Source: Synaphobranchus kaupii (taxonomy: Eukaryota; Chordata; Actinopteri; Anguilliformes; Synaphobranchidae). Taken from it: DNA of 64,000 nucleotides. The notes under the pieces were generated by a model, which was given only the letters and a program-made list of their open reading frames with translations, was not told the DNA's origin and made no database searches. The stretch lies in assembly GCA_029718625.1 (NCBI GenBank), contig CM056389.1, positions 16,916,296 to 16,980,295 on the forward strand, read 5' to 3'. Of the stretch, positions 17,545-29,715 are shown piece by piece. Each line of letters begins with the position of its first letter. The stretch's first letter is position 1. Position numbers and translations under genes: made by a program.

Positions 17545-20121
17545 TGCACACACACACACACACACAAATGCAGACACGCACGCATGCACACACGCGCAGC
17601 CTCACCGGAATGCTGGATATGACGTGCAGTACGGCCTCCCACAGCGGGGGCAGCACCACGGGATCCGTGTCGTCGATACTGAGCAAGACCGCGGGGCAGG
17701 CACGACCGGACTCCTTCTGGATAAGCTGAGGCGTACGCTCGCACAGTGCGGCCACAGCCTCGAAGAACGCCCCTCTGATCTGTCAGAGAAAAGCGCAGTT
17801 TCTTAAAACAGCAATGGGATTTAAAATCTATTAAAACTGACACTTCACACCATTTTACAGGCAAACCCTGCTGATGAAAGGACCCAGCACATGCCACTTA
17901 AACAGGGTTCCGGAATATAACAGGGCTAACACGGAATACTGAGTGTATATTCTTCAATACTCAATATTCCGGAATACTACGGAGTACAGACTACTGAATG
18001 TTGACTACTCAACAGGAAATTTAACAATGAATCAAATCTTTATATTGGCTAGCTAAAAAAAATACACAAAACAAAAAAAAAAAGAACAAGCATAGACCAC
18101 TATCTTTTAATTAGCTAGACCTCTAACTTGTAATTGCAAATGGACTGGGGAGGTATCAATGTTTTATATTTTTCGTGTTTTGGGAATTTCTTTTTTTTCC
18201 ATAAGCACTTCCAAACAATGCTGCTTTTCAAACTCTATGGATCTCCACACCTGAGGGGTTTTGTGCTTGCTGTATTTCCAGAACTTGCTCTGAGCAATGA
18301 GGTGGGCAATCCTCTCCGACAGGGAGTCCAAGTCCTGCTGGGACAGAGTGGCCAGCAGCTTCTTCACAGCCAGCAGGGAGCTGGTCAACAGCCGCATGTA
18401 TTTAGCTTCCCTTTCCTCCGGTGGCACACTCCTGAAAGACCGGAGTTATGGGGACCTTTATTTATGGGGACCTTAAAAAAAAAACCTCCAAAACCTCTTC
18501 AGACACAAGAGTATAAACATCCTTTTGCCTTACGTAAAAAGTATACTGCATGCATAGGACTAATATCTTCGTGAATCTCTCATAACAACGTATCAATATG
18601 TAACAAGGCCGGGTTGAATCAAATGCTTTCTCTTATCATACATTTTCTTCACCATACACAGGGTAGTAAGGTCTGATGTTCACAACTTACTGGGGATCGC
18701 TAAGAGTCTCAGGGGTTTCTTTCAACAGGTTGTCTTGAAGGATCTAAAAAGGAAAATGGGTTTCATTTGATCAGCACTAAGCTAACTGGCTCACAAGGCC
18801 AAGTTTACATATCCCACATTTTGGTTAAGGCGTATATATTCAGGACCTACAGTTAGGACTTCTTCTTTACAAAACCCAAGGGCTTCGGCCTGTTTGCCGA
18901 GGGGAAAGGCAGCCTCGAACGCCAGGTTTGCAGCCGAGGCAGCGGGGGAGTAGGTGTCGCACTGAGCAATCAGCCAGTATCCCATGATGCTTTTCAGGTA
19001 AGGGGCAAGGTTCCTCTTGACTTTGAGAATCAGCTGTTGGAAGGATTGTTGTGTGGCTTCTCTGACACGCCTGTCATGATCCTAAAATAAGAAATGTAAA
19101 AATAAATGAAATTGTCAGCTAAAAAGCTTGTGGATTTCCGTAAGCAACAGAGGCATCTTTGAAACAAAATGTGATCAATGTAATTAAATATAGTACAACA
19201 ACTGCAAGCAATAAAAAATAAAGTCCACGTCTTACCACTGATATCTTGCAGTATATTCTTGGCCAGTAAGGAAGTACACCTTTAACAATCTCCGGCTCTC
19301 TTTCCTGGCACATCGAACCAAATTCTTGCACTGCCTTGGAGGATAAAAAGTATATACATAAAGGTTTAATAATATACATAACGTTATCTATTAAACGAAT
19401 TACTTATTTTAAACCCCAACTACAGATAGCTGAAACATATCGTTATCGCTATATAGCTATGCTTGAGAATTGCATTCTCCCAAATAACTAACAGTATTAG
19501 TATGTTCTTTGCCATTATTAATTTGTCACAGAATATCGACAAAACAAGTACTGCCTATGGTTACATAATATATTTAACTCACCTTTAGTTTTGTGACTGT
19601 GTCTCTTTTTGACAGTTTTCTCAAAACCATGCGAAAATCAGCATCGACGAGATTGTCTATCTCCTCTGCCCCATAGACAGCAGGAACATACCCCAGGTCA
19701 TTTGACGCGGAGGTGCCGAAGCCCACAAACCCGGGCACTGCACCCCTCTCTCTGGCCAGCAGCTCGGCGGCTCTGCCGCTGCTAGACGGCTATAGAAAAA
19801 CACACCAGATCAGATGATTACTAACTTACGCTATAATCATCACATGCGTTACAATATCCATCCGTAGGTCTCTAGCTAGCCAACAGCCATCCACAGAAGA
19901 TCAACAAAATAAGGCTGTTAAATTGTAATTAAAACACCATATTGGTATTCAATTTAGCTTGAAGTTCAAACATTAGTTAGCAAACTAGCCAAGGCTAGTA
20001 AATCCACCTAACGTTAGCTAACTTACGAGCTTACGATTAGCTAACGTTGTATGTAACGTGGTAAATATCCGTGACGTACCCGAACATTTCCTTTTGTTCT
20101 CTGTTTATTTTTCCCTCCCAT
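8453..20121 (-). CDS. LTN1: E3 ubiquitin-protein ligase listerin, N-terminal 969 codons (3' half missing)
   Basis: Listerin ubiquitinates nascent chains stuck on 60S subunits in ribosome-associated quality control, together with NEMF. Fifteen exons in gene order: 20080-20121, 19583-19789, 19236-19334, 18851-19081, 18691-18743, 18251-18431, 17606-17779, 16040-16230, 15335-15482, 12693-13499, 12018-12059, 11576-11777, 10844-11083, 9180-9325, 8453-8596. All phases agree and sum to 2907 nt. The start [14 protein letters not shown] is followed by [20 protein letters not shown] and [16 protein letters not shown], the listerin N-terminal domain. HEAT-like repeats follow ([58 protein letters not shown]). 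Exon 10 has an acidic and lysine-rich linker. The vertebrate protein is about 1,770 residues; the rest, including the C-terminal RING, would lie in or beyond the N gap. Odd points: one GC donor (11575-11574), and exon 10 ending in a 69-bp tandem repeat. Confidence 0.95.
8690..8882. mobile_element. hAT-like hairpin MITE with 8-bp target duplication
   Basis: The ends CAGTGGTCTCC and GGACACCACTG are inverted, and the arms pair over most of the 193 bp (GATCTACCGTCCTGCAGG against CCTACAGGACAGTAGATC). ACCTACAG flanks it on both sides (8682-8689 and 8883-8890), which is the 8-bp duplication expected for hAT. It lies in the LTN1 intron between exons 14 and 15. Confidence 0.88.
9395..9450. repeat. SINE tail fragment
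   Basis: CACTTGGCAGACGCCCTTATCCAAAGC is a diverged copy of the fish SINE tail also seen at 11815, 16630, 31868 and 39230. Only the tail is present. Confidence 0.7.
9643..10838. repeat. About 40-bp minisatellite, roughly 30 copies, touching LTN1 exon 13
   Basis: Units of about 40 bp alternate blocks such as GTATAAGTAACTAACGGCGG and TATTTAGTAACTCCCGAGCG. Left-hand copies use a variant block (ACTACTGCGCAGTATAAGCA). The array is intronic and ends only about five bases from the splice donor of the exon at 10844-11083, so on the gene strand it fills the start of that intron. Confidence 0.92.
11574..11576 (-). other. LTN1: Non-canonical GC splice donor of LTN1 exon 12
   Basis: On the - strand the exon ends AACG and the intron begins GCAAGT. 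The next exon needs one carried base (G + AG = Glu), giving HHLNERLIG, the same length as the mammalian HVKNDYLIG. The only nearby GT (two codon bases later) would break the frame. GC with the remaining AAGT matches the known U2-type GC-AG donor class. Confidence 0.85.
11797..12014. mobile_element. tRNA-derived SINE, - orientation
   Basis: Read on + it starts with the tail CATTTAGCAGACGCTCTTATCC and ends in the reversed tRNA-like head (CCTTTCAGTAACAAGCCCAGTTCC, ACTACACTGCT). It matches the copy at 16618-16835 over its whole length. It lies just beside LTN1 exon 11. Confidence 0.85.
12262..12372. repeat. 38-bp tandem repeat, 3 copies
   Basis: CCATATCTCTATGGGTTACT recurs at 12271 and 12309, with a variant at 12347. 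It lies directly beside the 69-bp repeat that carries the LTN1 exon-10 donor. Confidence 0.85.
12378..12716 (-). repeat. LTN1: 69-bp tandem repeat copying the LTN1 exon-10 splice donor
   Basis: Unit starts fall at 12421, 12490, 12559, 12628 and 12697, with a partial unit to the left. Each unit holds, on the - strand, the exon end coding HILNHI(T/A)K followed by the donor GTAAGG. Five equivalent donors therefore follow exon codons ending at 12693, 12624, 12555, 12486 and 12417. The unit length divides by three and the frame stays open from the exon through all copies to 12369. Use of a distal donor would add 23, 46, 69 or 92 residues of the type [15 protein letters not shown]. Confidence 0.92.
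13500..15334. other. LTN1 intron between exons 9 and 10
   Basis: No exon is seen. The first 150 bases are GA-rich (on +). A CGGA microsatellite lies at about 14515-14532. A TTAA-flanked MITE fills 14921-15297. No further LTN1 exon is missing here, because the phases on both sides agree. Confidence 0.75.
14921..15297. mobile_element. TTAA-flanked MITE (piggyBac-like)
   Basis: The left end TTAAAGGGGCAGT and right end ACAGTGCCCCTTTAA are inverted and each begin with TTAA, the target duplicated by piggyBac-type elements. No coding frame is present. The right end is 38 bases from the donor edge of LTN1 exon 9. Confidence 0.82.
16618..16876. mobile_element. tRNA-derived SINE, - orientation, with duplicated head
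   Basis: The tail GGCATTTAGCAGACGCTCTTATCC is at the left. The reversed head with a box-B-like GGGAATCGAACCTG and CTACACTGCCGC is at the right. The last 43 or so bases of the head (CTTTCAGTTACAAGGCCAG through CACTGCCGC) are then repeated once in tandem. Confidence 0.87.
17335..17590. repeat. Compound (CA)n microsatellite beside LTN1 exon 7
   Basis: (CA)n blocks are broken by AAATGCAGACACGCA-type interruptions. On the LTN1 strand this is (UG)n, starting about 20 bases after the donor of exon 17606-17779. The large reading frames over it are low-complexity artefacts. Confidence 0.95.
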
Positions 20122-20345
20122 TTGGTCGTAATTACGTTTTTAATGTTAAACAAACTTGTGCGTTTACTTTCACACGCTGATCCCCGAAGATACTCATGTG
20201 AAACTGTATTTCTACGTCAGTCTCCGCCGCTACACGGAAGGTCGGTTTGGACACGGAAGCACGTGTCATTGGTGCACGTAAATCTTTGGTAAGAGTGTAA
20301 ATAAAGACGCCATCTTTACTGCTGGCAACAGGAAAAATGGTGCAG
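20122..20345 (-). promoter_or_regulatory. LTN1: Probable LTN1 promoter
   Basis: Just upstream of the LTN1 start codon lie an inverted CCAAT box (ATTGG at 20268-20272), a palindromic E-box CACGTG (20260-20265), and two CGGAAG sites of ETS type (20235-20240 and 20254-20259). There is no TATA box. The combination is typical of housekeeping promoters. Motifs are seen; activity is inferred. Confidence 0.5.
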
Positions 20346-21824
20346 TCAGATGCAACTTATGTTCTTTTGTGATTTTAAATAATTTTGAATAACAAACAGC
20401 ATAAAACGTTTCGATATTGATATGAGTTTATTACAATATGTTTTAAGTAAAGTGAAGGCAGAAGTTGCCTATTATTAAAATTCAAACTGGCAGACCCCAG
20501 AACCATTCCACATTTACAAACGGTACAGTATTGGGTGATGCAGTACTCTATGTAGTGACACATCAGTTTTTGTCATGGGTCTGTGTTTTCCACCTTGAAT
20601 GGGAAACTTTGCGAGTCCAACTGCTTATAGAAACTGGCACTTGACGGATACAATTTAAGTTTTTCCATTTTTCAAAAAGTTAGAACACCTAACATTTCTA
20701 CGTGGCAAGAGGTGCCCAAATCTGACTGCTGAAAATCTGACGACATTGAAGAGGTGTAACATCAGTGTACGTTTCATTCGGGGCATGACTTTCAACTATT
20801 TCCCTCTCTTTGTGGAGTAGACTGGGGGAAAGAACCAGACCATGCCTTTTTCATCTTCAGGAGTCTGGGACCTACTGCCTAACCCGAACACCCAAATTGC
20901 AGTATCGCGCATGATATATGTATGCCGCCAAACACTCTGTTGTAGGTAATGGACCAGAGAGTAAACAAAACTCAAAGCTTCTTATTTACAACAGACCCTG
21001 TGCCAGCCGATAACTGATGAACAAGGAACCGTTCCGGAGGGGTTATAAAACCACACAAAAAAATGTAAATGGTGGCAAACAATGTCAGAAATTTATAGGG
21101 GGGGGGGGGGGTTATCCATGCAATGACAAATGGACTGTGTATGACATTTTTCTACAAAGCATACACACACAAGTTTGGGGGCATTGCCAGCAGATTGCTT
21201 TTATTAAGTAAAAAGGTGTCAAAGCAAAGTCGCTTCAGGCACATGGGGAAGACCTATCAAATAAGGAGCTAATGCAGCTCAAGCAAAAAAGCAAGCAGCA
21301 AAGCGCCTCTGTATTCTGTACTAGTTTACTATATACCCTTCAGGGAAAGACAAAGAGCCTGATTTATGAAGACCTTTAGCATGTGCAAAGCATTTTAAAA
21401 ACACACAAAATTAATACAACCAATCGTTGGTCACGTTATTGGTTTTGCGTGTTTTGCACACGCTAAAGGTCTTAGTAAATCAGGCACCAAGACTTATAAA
21501 TGAGCACAAATATGGGTGATATGAATTGTATTTCAAGGCTTGCCAATAAAAAAAAAAAACTGTCTCCCTTCTACTCATGAAGTTCTGACCGGAAAACAGC
21601 CAGGATCATAGTATGCAATAGTCATGATCCATCTCCACAGCTTAAATTATTCGACTCCAGGTTGCATTTTACTCAAAAAGTTATAATTTTAAATTTTAAA
21701 AAAAGCAATGAAAAATTATTTCTAACAAAATAATCATTGACAATTTCCATTTTGTAATTTCTGTCATTAAGGAACAAATTATAATGAATCTGACACCCAC
21801 AAATGAATGACAGCTCAAGTGCCT
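20346..21824. other. Intergenic region between LTN1 and CCT8
   Basis: No gene is recognised. In human, RWDD2B and USP16 lie between LTN1 and CCT8. I see no ubiquitin-protease or RWD motif here on either strand. A G run lies at about 21099-21110 and a hairpin MITE at 21357-21485. Confidence 0.65.
21357..21485. mobile_element. Hairpin MITE
   Basis: GCCTGATTTATGAAGACCTTTAGC at the left pairs with GCTAAAGGTCTTAGTAAATCAGGC at the right. The inner arms also partly pair (GTGCAAAGC against TTTTGCACAC). No coding capacity. Confidence 0.8.
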
Positions 21825-21830
21825 TTTATT
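21825..21830 (-). promoter_or_regulatory. CCT8: Poly(A) signal for the distal CCT8 last exon
   Basis: TTTATT on + is AATAAA on the CCT8 strand, about 140 bases after the stop codon of the distal last exon. Confidence 0.6.
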
Positions 21831-21972
21831 AGGGGGAAAAACTAACAAAAAGAAAAAAAACTGACAGCAGCCATTTTGACGAGTATAACAGCACATGGTT
21901 ATTACTAGAAAGAAGAAAAAAAGCAGTTGGACATTAAATTAAGGTAGTTAAGAGGATCCAGGAGAGCCAGTC

Positions 21973-22044
21973 TTAGTCTTCATCGTCAAACCCTGGCTTG
22001 CCCTGGGGAGCTTTCGGACCCCCTGCCGGTTTAGCCATAATGAT
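21973..22044 (-). CDS. CCT8: CCT8 distal alternative last exon (acidic tail)
   Basis: An AG acceptor (CTCCACAG) is followed by codons for [20 protein letters not shown], then DED and a stop. It joins in phase with the exon ending VLRVDQ. The short acidic tail resembles the human end ([24 protein letters not shown]), so this is probably the ancestral last exon. Confidence 0.88.
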   Translation of the reverse strand: MIMAKPAGGPKAPQGKPGFDDED

Positions 22045-25000
22045 CTGTGGAGTGAGGAAAAGATGTCATTGAATATCCCAAACAGAGATCAGCATAGACT
22101 TGAGCCCCTATTCAAACGGGATTCGGTTTTATCAGGGATTGTGTGGTAATGTCATTTTTAAGTGATTTATCATGTGATTTATCATGCCCATTTATACCGG
22201 GAAGTAATCGCCGTAATTTCCCCCAAAACACAACAGATAGCCCGAATGTAAACGTCACCAATGCACTTGCGCGAAAAACAAAACAACCCGTCTAACATGG
22301 CTGCCAAAAGAAGCGGGAAACTCGTCCGGTGTACCGGCACCAACAAACGTGTCGTAGGCCATTACATTACGGTGCGGTCTATTAAAACTGGATTGCTATT
22401 ACTGAAGGACTTCTGTGTTTTTGCTTTTCCGACATGTAAAAACTATGGACATTGCAGCTTCATACTGGATTAAAATCACGCATTCCTGTTGGTAATAATC
22501 ACTGAACCTCCGTGGGTGAAACTAATCCAGTTCGAACAGGGCTTTCGTTTCATGACTCCAAATCAGTCTTGAATGCATTCACATCAAAATTAGTGTTCAC
22601 ACTCCCGCCCCAGAAAAGGAAAAATCCCCCCCCCCCCCCCCCCCATCGCCATCACCATTTACAGTAGCGGTCCTTGATGGTGAGTGAGCAGGCTTCCTCA
22701 CCAGTTCTTTCATTTTTAAATTGCGGACAGAACAAGAGCCTGTTCCAAATGGTCTGTGAACCTCCGAGTCTAGTTTGTCGACTGGTTAAGAATTTGTGCG
22801 CCATCTTTTCAACATAAAACACAATGTTGTCGAGGAACTTTGCGTTTTATTTCAGGTTCCCCTTGTAAAAGAGATTTAAATCTCAATGGGGAGTTCCTGG
22901 TTAAATAAAGGTTAAATAAAATAGAAATAAAACAAAAATAAAAAAGGGATTTCTGAAAAGTCCCAGGTCTGCGAGTCAGTGTGATTACTTGATCAAAATC
23001 CTCAGATCTTTAAGAAAATTACAAGTGCAATGAGGTACATAAATATATTAATTTCCTCTATTCCAAATTAAGAACACGTGGTTGTGCAGAAAACTGCATG
23101 CAGCTTGCAGTAAATTTCACTCTGGGTTACGGGCAAGAAATACAGGCCATCATTCACGGTCACCTCAAATCCTACATAATACCCTTACAGTTGTATTTAT
23201 TTACATATATAAACCATTATTCTGGGTCATTTCTGAAACCAGTTACATTAATGGTGTAATTTTCAATACTGTTATATTTGCTCCATGCATGCTTAAGGGG
23301 AATTAAGAAATGTAATGTCACAAAACTGAACACTAAATTTATCAAACACTAAATTGTTCAGAATATCAATGTTAGTATCAACGAGCAGTGAAAGACGAAA
23401 AAAAATGCAATTTATTCACACAAAACGCCCAAACTGTGGTGAGAGAATCCATGCGGTTTTTTCCGTTATTTGAAAAACACTCTCGGGCATTTATTTACAG
23501 CGGCACCTTTTGTTTGCCCGTTTCAAATTAATAATGGGTGTCGAATTTATCGGGCTCGTCCTCCCAGCTGTCTTTGTCCCAGTGTCCTTGCTGTTTCGGA
23601 GTTCTGGGTCCACCTGAGGGCTTGGCCATAATGATCTGGCACATCGCACACAAAATGGCGTCAACAACAAAACACGGAGGACTGGCATTTCACTGTACAT
23701 CTGACCCCCCCCTCCTCCTCCCCCGCGAACACCGAACGAACGAGCGAGCGTCTGACCTGGTCGACTCGGAGCACGGTGACTGCGGCGTTGGTGGCCAGTT
23801 TGATGCCCCAGTATTTGACCAGGTAGGGGTCGAAGATTCGAGCGTCCAGCATGTCCTTCAAAGCCGCGCCTTCGGCCTGCAGTGGGGAGGGGGGGGACAC
23901 AGAAACATTTTGGATTTACAACACCTCTCCAATCAATCATATTGGTCATTTGTAAAAAGCTTCTTAACTCACCTTTTTACTTACCTACAGAAATGCCTTT
24001 TTCATTAAAGATTTCAGTACACTGCCTGGCCAAAAAAAAAGTCGGCGTTGCACCCGTCATGCATAGTGCCCACTGTACAAGCCTCTGGAGGCAGTGTTAT
24101 GATCTGGAGTTGCTTCAATTGGTCAGGTCTAGGCTCAGCAATGTTATGCAGAAATAAAATGAAGTCAGCTGAGTACCTGAATGTACTGAATGACCAGGTT
24201 ATCCCATTAATGGGCATATTCCAGGACGACGATGCCAAGATTCATCGGGCTCAAATTGTGAAAGAGTGGTTCAGGGAGCATGAGGAATCATTTTCACACA
24301 TGAATTGGCCACCAGAGTCCTGACCTTAACCCCATTGAAAGTCTTTGGGATGTGCTGGAGAAGACTTTACGGAGTGGTTCGACTCTCCTGCCGTCAATGC
24401 GAGATCTCGGCCAAAAATGAATGCAACTCTGGACGGAAATAAATGTTGTGACGTTGCATAAGGTTGTCGAAACAATGCCACGACGAATGCGCGCCGTAAT
24501 CAAAGCTAAAGGTGGTCCAGATATTAGAGTGTGCAACTTTTTTTTTGGCCAGGCAGTGCATTTTAAATGTTGCAATCGTTTACTGTATTATTCTCTTGAT
24601 TTTCCTAAATATTCATTTATTTTTCTGCTTCATATTGATCTTACCTGGTTAGTACCCTTTTATTCATTATCCCTTAACTTGCTCTATTCTTTAATTATTG
24701 CACAAAATTGTAGTCATACTTTATTTCATCTCTGCTTACTGTAAAGCACTTTGAGCTGCAAATCTTTGTATGAAAGGTGCTATACAAATAAAGATTATCA
24801 TCTTTATTATTATATTATTATAAATTAGGAGCCCTACGAGGCGGCTCGCCCGTGCCCGCTCTCACCTCAATGTCAAAGCCCATGGTCTTGTTCCCTTCGT
24901 GGTGCGAGGCGTAGAGTTTGGAGATGAGCTCGTTGCCCTTGACGCCGGAGTTTTCGGCCAGAGCGCGGGGCACGGCCTCGAAGGCCTCGGCGAACTTCTT

Positions 25001-28000
25001 GATGGCGTACTGCTCGAGGCCCGGGCAGGACTGAAAGGCAAAGCGACCCCAATGATGTCATCAGCATGGCTTATATACAGGGCAGCCTCATTTCTACAAG
25101 AGACTCTAATGATGTCATCAGCATGGCGTATATACAGGGCAGCCTCATTTCTACAAGAGACTCTAATGATGTCATCAGCATGGCGTATATACAGGGCAGC
25201 CTCATTTCTACAAGAGACCATAATGATGTCATCAGCATGGCTTATATACAGGGCAGCCTCATTTCTACAAGAGACTCTAATGATGTCATCAGCATGGCGT
25301 ATATACAGGGCAGCCTCATTTCTACAAGAGACCCTAATGATGTCATCAGCATGGCGTATATACAGGGCAGCCTCATTTCTACAAGAGACTCTAATGATGT
25401 CATCAGCATGGCGTATATACAGGGCAGCCTCATTTCTACAAGAGACCCTAATGATGTCATCAGCATGGCGTATATACAGGGCAGCCTCATTTCTACAAGA
25501 GACCCTAATGATGTCATCAGCATGGCGTATATACAGGGCAGCCTCATTTCTACAAGAGACCCTAATGATGTCATCAGCATGGCTTATATACAGGGCAGCC
25601 TCATTTCTACAAGAGACCCTAATGATGTCATCAGCATGGCTTATATACAGGGCAGCCTCATTTCTACAAGAGACCCTAATGATGTCATCAGCATGGCGTA
25701 TATACAGGGCAGCCTCATTTCTACAAGAGACCCTAATGATGTCATCAGCATGGCTTATATACAGCGCAGCCTCATTTCTACAAGAGACTCTAATGATGTC
25801 ATCAGCATGGCGTATATACAGGGCAGCCTCATTTCTACAAGAGACTCTAATGATGTCATCAGCATGGCGTATATACAGGGCAGCCTCATTTCTACAAGAG
25901 ACTCTAATGATGTCATCAGCATGGCGTATATACAGGGCAGCCTCATTTCTACAAGAGACCTTAATGATGTCATCAGCATGGCTTATATACAGGGCAGCCT
26001 CATTTCTACGAGACCCTAATGATGTCATCAGCATGGCTTATATACAGGGCAGCCTCATTTCTACAAGAGACCCTAATGATGTCATCAGCATGGCTTATAT
26101 ACAGGGCAGCCTCATTTCTACAAGAGACCCTAATGATGTCATCAGCATGGCTTATATACAGGGCAGCCTCATTTCTACAAGAGACCCTAATGATGTCATC
26201 AGCATGGCTTATATACAGGGCAGCCTCATTTCTACAAGAGCCCCCAATGATGTCATCAGCATGGCTTATATACAGGGCAGCCTCATTTCTACAAGAGCCC
26301 CCAATGATGTCATCAGCATGGCTTATATACTGTATACAGGGCAGCCTCATCGTAAGAGTAAGATATGAAAATGAATTTGTCCCCATGTCAATTAAATTGC
26401 TTCACAGTAAGTAGTAGTGATCTGTGGGCATGTCATCTGGCCTTTCAGTAAAGAATCGGGACATCTATGAATTGAGGCTGGTTTGTGCATTTCTCCTGCG
26501 ATCCCTTCTATATTCAATGCGTTTTGCATTCTTGCCTTTTAAAACTGTTATTATTCATTGCGTTAATCTCTTTAGTTTTGTTGTCTAGTGTGATAGTGTG
26601 AGCACAATAAAGTCCTTAATTGTATGCTATAAAAGAGCTGGGATGACATAGTGGATGGTCTGTGCTTACCTCGCCGTAAGAAGTGATCTGTTTGGCCAGC
26701 TCGATTTCTGTGGCCCCGGCACCCGGAAGGAGACGCTTGTCCTGGGTGGAGAGGTCAAACCGTTGGGATTCAAATTCAAACTGCCAACTGCCTACAATGG
26801 TTAAGCAAATTGCTAACAGCAGCTCGCCTCTGCTATTCAGATCTTAAGGCGAACAAAGCATCTTATCTCTCTCTCAAGGGCTTTGCCTACCCTGACGAGA
26901 ATTTTGAACGTGTTGACGCCGTCGTCGATAGCTCGCTCTATGTCGTCCATTCGGTTGTCTGTGGATCCGCGGATAATCAGAGTCGAGATGGCGCCATCTT
27001 CTTTTTCTGGGACAAAAGACAAAAAAAAGGATTAGTCGATATACGGACATTATTTTTATGAAGGGCACAGCCTCGTGTCAGTTAATCCGATAAAATGGAG
27101 CCTCACCGTGTTTGAAGACAACCACCTGGGTGTCGCCGACTTCTGTGAGGAAGACGCTGTCACAGCGACCCATCTCCTCAGGTGTTGGGAATGTCTGTGG
27201 GAGGGAATTATAAAAGGGAATTATAAACGTAGGCACAATAAAAACAACATATTTACAGAGGGTTTCTACAATAAGGTGTTTCCTAACAGGTTAGAACAAG
27301 GGAAACCTTGGAGCACAGTTTTATCAAAAGGATGACACCCTCTACAGAAAAGTGCCCCATCACTGTGCTGGGCCACCGGATTTTATTCAGTCCAGAGGAA
27401 AGAGCTCCCCCTACTGGCCCGAAAACAGCAATTAAAGCAGAAACCTGGGTTTCCCAGAACTTTACTCCAAGAATGAACAAAACCCGGACTGGAGAGGTTA
27501 CCTAAATAGCCAGGATGCTATTTAGGTAGCCGTGGCCCACCCTGGCCCATCCAGGGCCTTGTGCTCTTGTGGCCCCAGAGCAGAGGTTAAGCACAAAATC
27601 ATTCAATTCGTACCAAATGTATCAGTTCTTGACACTTACCAATCTGGGCAGTGCAGTGCCACCCACTGATTTACACAATCTTCTCAAATCCCATTTGGAG
27701 TTTAGCCTGTGGAAAGGGTTGTGTCAGCGTTAGGACAAACAGCTGCAGGAGGCGTGGCCAATCTGAGGTGCTGGAGAGCTGCTGGGACTGCAGGTCTTTG
27801 CTGATGCTCAGGATGTGAATGATCAATTACACTCTTTGATTACAGTTATCTCACCTCACCGGGGGGGTATTTCACGAAGCAGGATTAGTGAGTTAGCTGG
27901 ATAACTGCACTGAGTAAAACCCCGGAACAGCTCTTTTTACTTCAGTCCATGTTCCACATTTGGGAGGGTTCCAGGTTTTACTCAGTGCAGTTATCCAGCT

Positions 28001-29632
28001 AACTCAGTAATCCTGCTTTTTGTTGGTTTCTTGGGTCTGAACTGGTTGCTTTTTTTTTTGGTGAAAAACCAAAACACCTTATGGCTTTGTAACCAGGGGT
28101 CACAAACCCTGACCTGTAATATGTGTTAGGACTGTATTTCATTGTACTTTACTGTTTTCACAGATCAGGTGGATCCTCACCTGACCACCATGAGCTGGTA
28201 CTTGTTGGCGTAGTGGAGGGCCATGTCGGCCACTTTCCCCCCGGTTACCACGACGTTGGCGCCCGACTCGGCGATGGCCTTGACCTGAGCCTCCATCATG
28301 TCCTCCTCTCCCTTACTGAAGCTCAGCAGCTCCTCTGCGTTCTTTATCAACACCGTCCCCTAGGAAACGACACAACGCACACCCAAAATAGCATCAAGAT
28401 ACAGCCGTCACACAGGGTGGGGCTCCACCTGGAAACCCTACGCAGCAGGGGTGTCAAAAGCCAGTCCCAGAGGTCCTAGAGGTTTCAATCGGCAGCCAAT
28501 CCAAGCCTTGGTTGGAACAAGGTGTGTGGACTCTTCAGCCAATTAGTGACTTACCGTAATCCCCTTAAGTCACGGATGCACAACTCCCGTCCTACAGAGC
28601 AGGGCTACGTGCTGGTTTTTGTTCCAACCAATTACCTTAATTTTAGTTTTCTGACAGCTCAATAAACTACGCTGGTTCACTCCTGTACTTGTCAGGCCAT
28701 CCTTGTAAATAAGAATTCGCTCTTAAGTGGGCTGTCTAGTTAAATAAAAGTTTAATAAAAAAAATGTTAAAAACTCCTGTACTTGAGCACAGTAAAATAT
28801 TTAGGATAAATTTCCAGTCTGCTGCAGGAGGTGTTTATACAAATATCAGATCAAGATTCAATTGAGGTAATTAAATAATTAAGTGCGCAAGTTGACACAA
28901 AATCCTGAAACGGATCGGCCCTTGTTGTACACCCCTGCCTTAAGTGCTGAAATGCACCCAAAAACCAGCAGGCATCGAGACCCTCGAGGACTGGCGTCAG
29001 ACACCGACGTGCAGTAATGGACAGTACCTTCTGAAAGCGGATGTTCATGGTAAAAAAAATGAATAAAAAGAGGGCGGACCTACCTTAGTCTCCGTCACCG
29101 TGCAGTCGAAGGGGCAGGAGAACACAGCTATCTTGGCCTCTTTAACCGACGTAATGTCTCCTTCCGCTTCTTTCTTAAACACCATTCCATGCAGAACCGA
29201 CGAGGCGTTCAACCCACAACCCTGAGATGGACGGAAACCGCTGTTAGCATGTCACACTCATGCGCACACAGGCACAATCACTGTAACAGCTCATGTAATG
29301 GTACCCCAAAAGCCGACGGTACTTGTAAACCTTTATACAAGCACTTACCAGGATTTTACAGACTCTGACATTGTCCACATTGAAATTTCCAGAGTCGGGA
29401 AAGATGGAAACTGCAACAAATAACACAGAAATTTAAACAAGATAAAAAAATGCTATTAGATAAAATGATAGTAAATTGTGGGAATACAATAAAGGTGTGT
29501 CCTAATAATGTAGTAACACGGTCTACACCCACAATGAAAAAACTCAACCGTGCAGCAGGACAAAGAACTCAATAAACACTGAATAAACTAAACTGTGTGC
29601 GTGGTGTGTGAGTGTGTAGGCGTGTGTGCATG

Positions 29633-29715
<83 letters not shown>

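Noticed and set aside
17220..17897. His-Thr and Cys-Val rich frames
   Set aside because: They are translations of (CA)n/(TG)n arrays. The same applies to frames at 29544-29974, 35216-35572, 35816-36292 and 57855-58396.
25047..26352. CRISPR-like array
   Set aside because: The units are contiguous 57-bp repeats without unique spacers, in a vertebrate intron.
24862..26414. Open frames of 126 to 489 codons on both strands
   Set aside because: They are the 57-bp minisatellite read in frame (57 is divisible by three). They have no gene homology apart from a wrong-frame shadow of the CCT8 exon 24866-25030.
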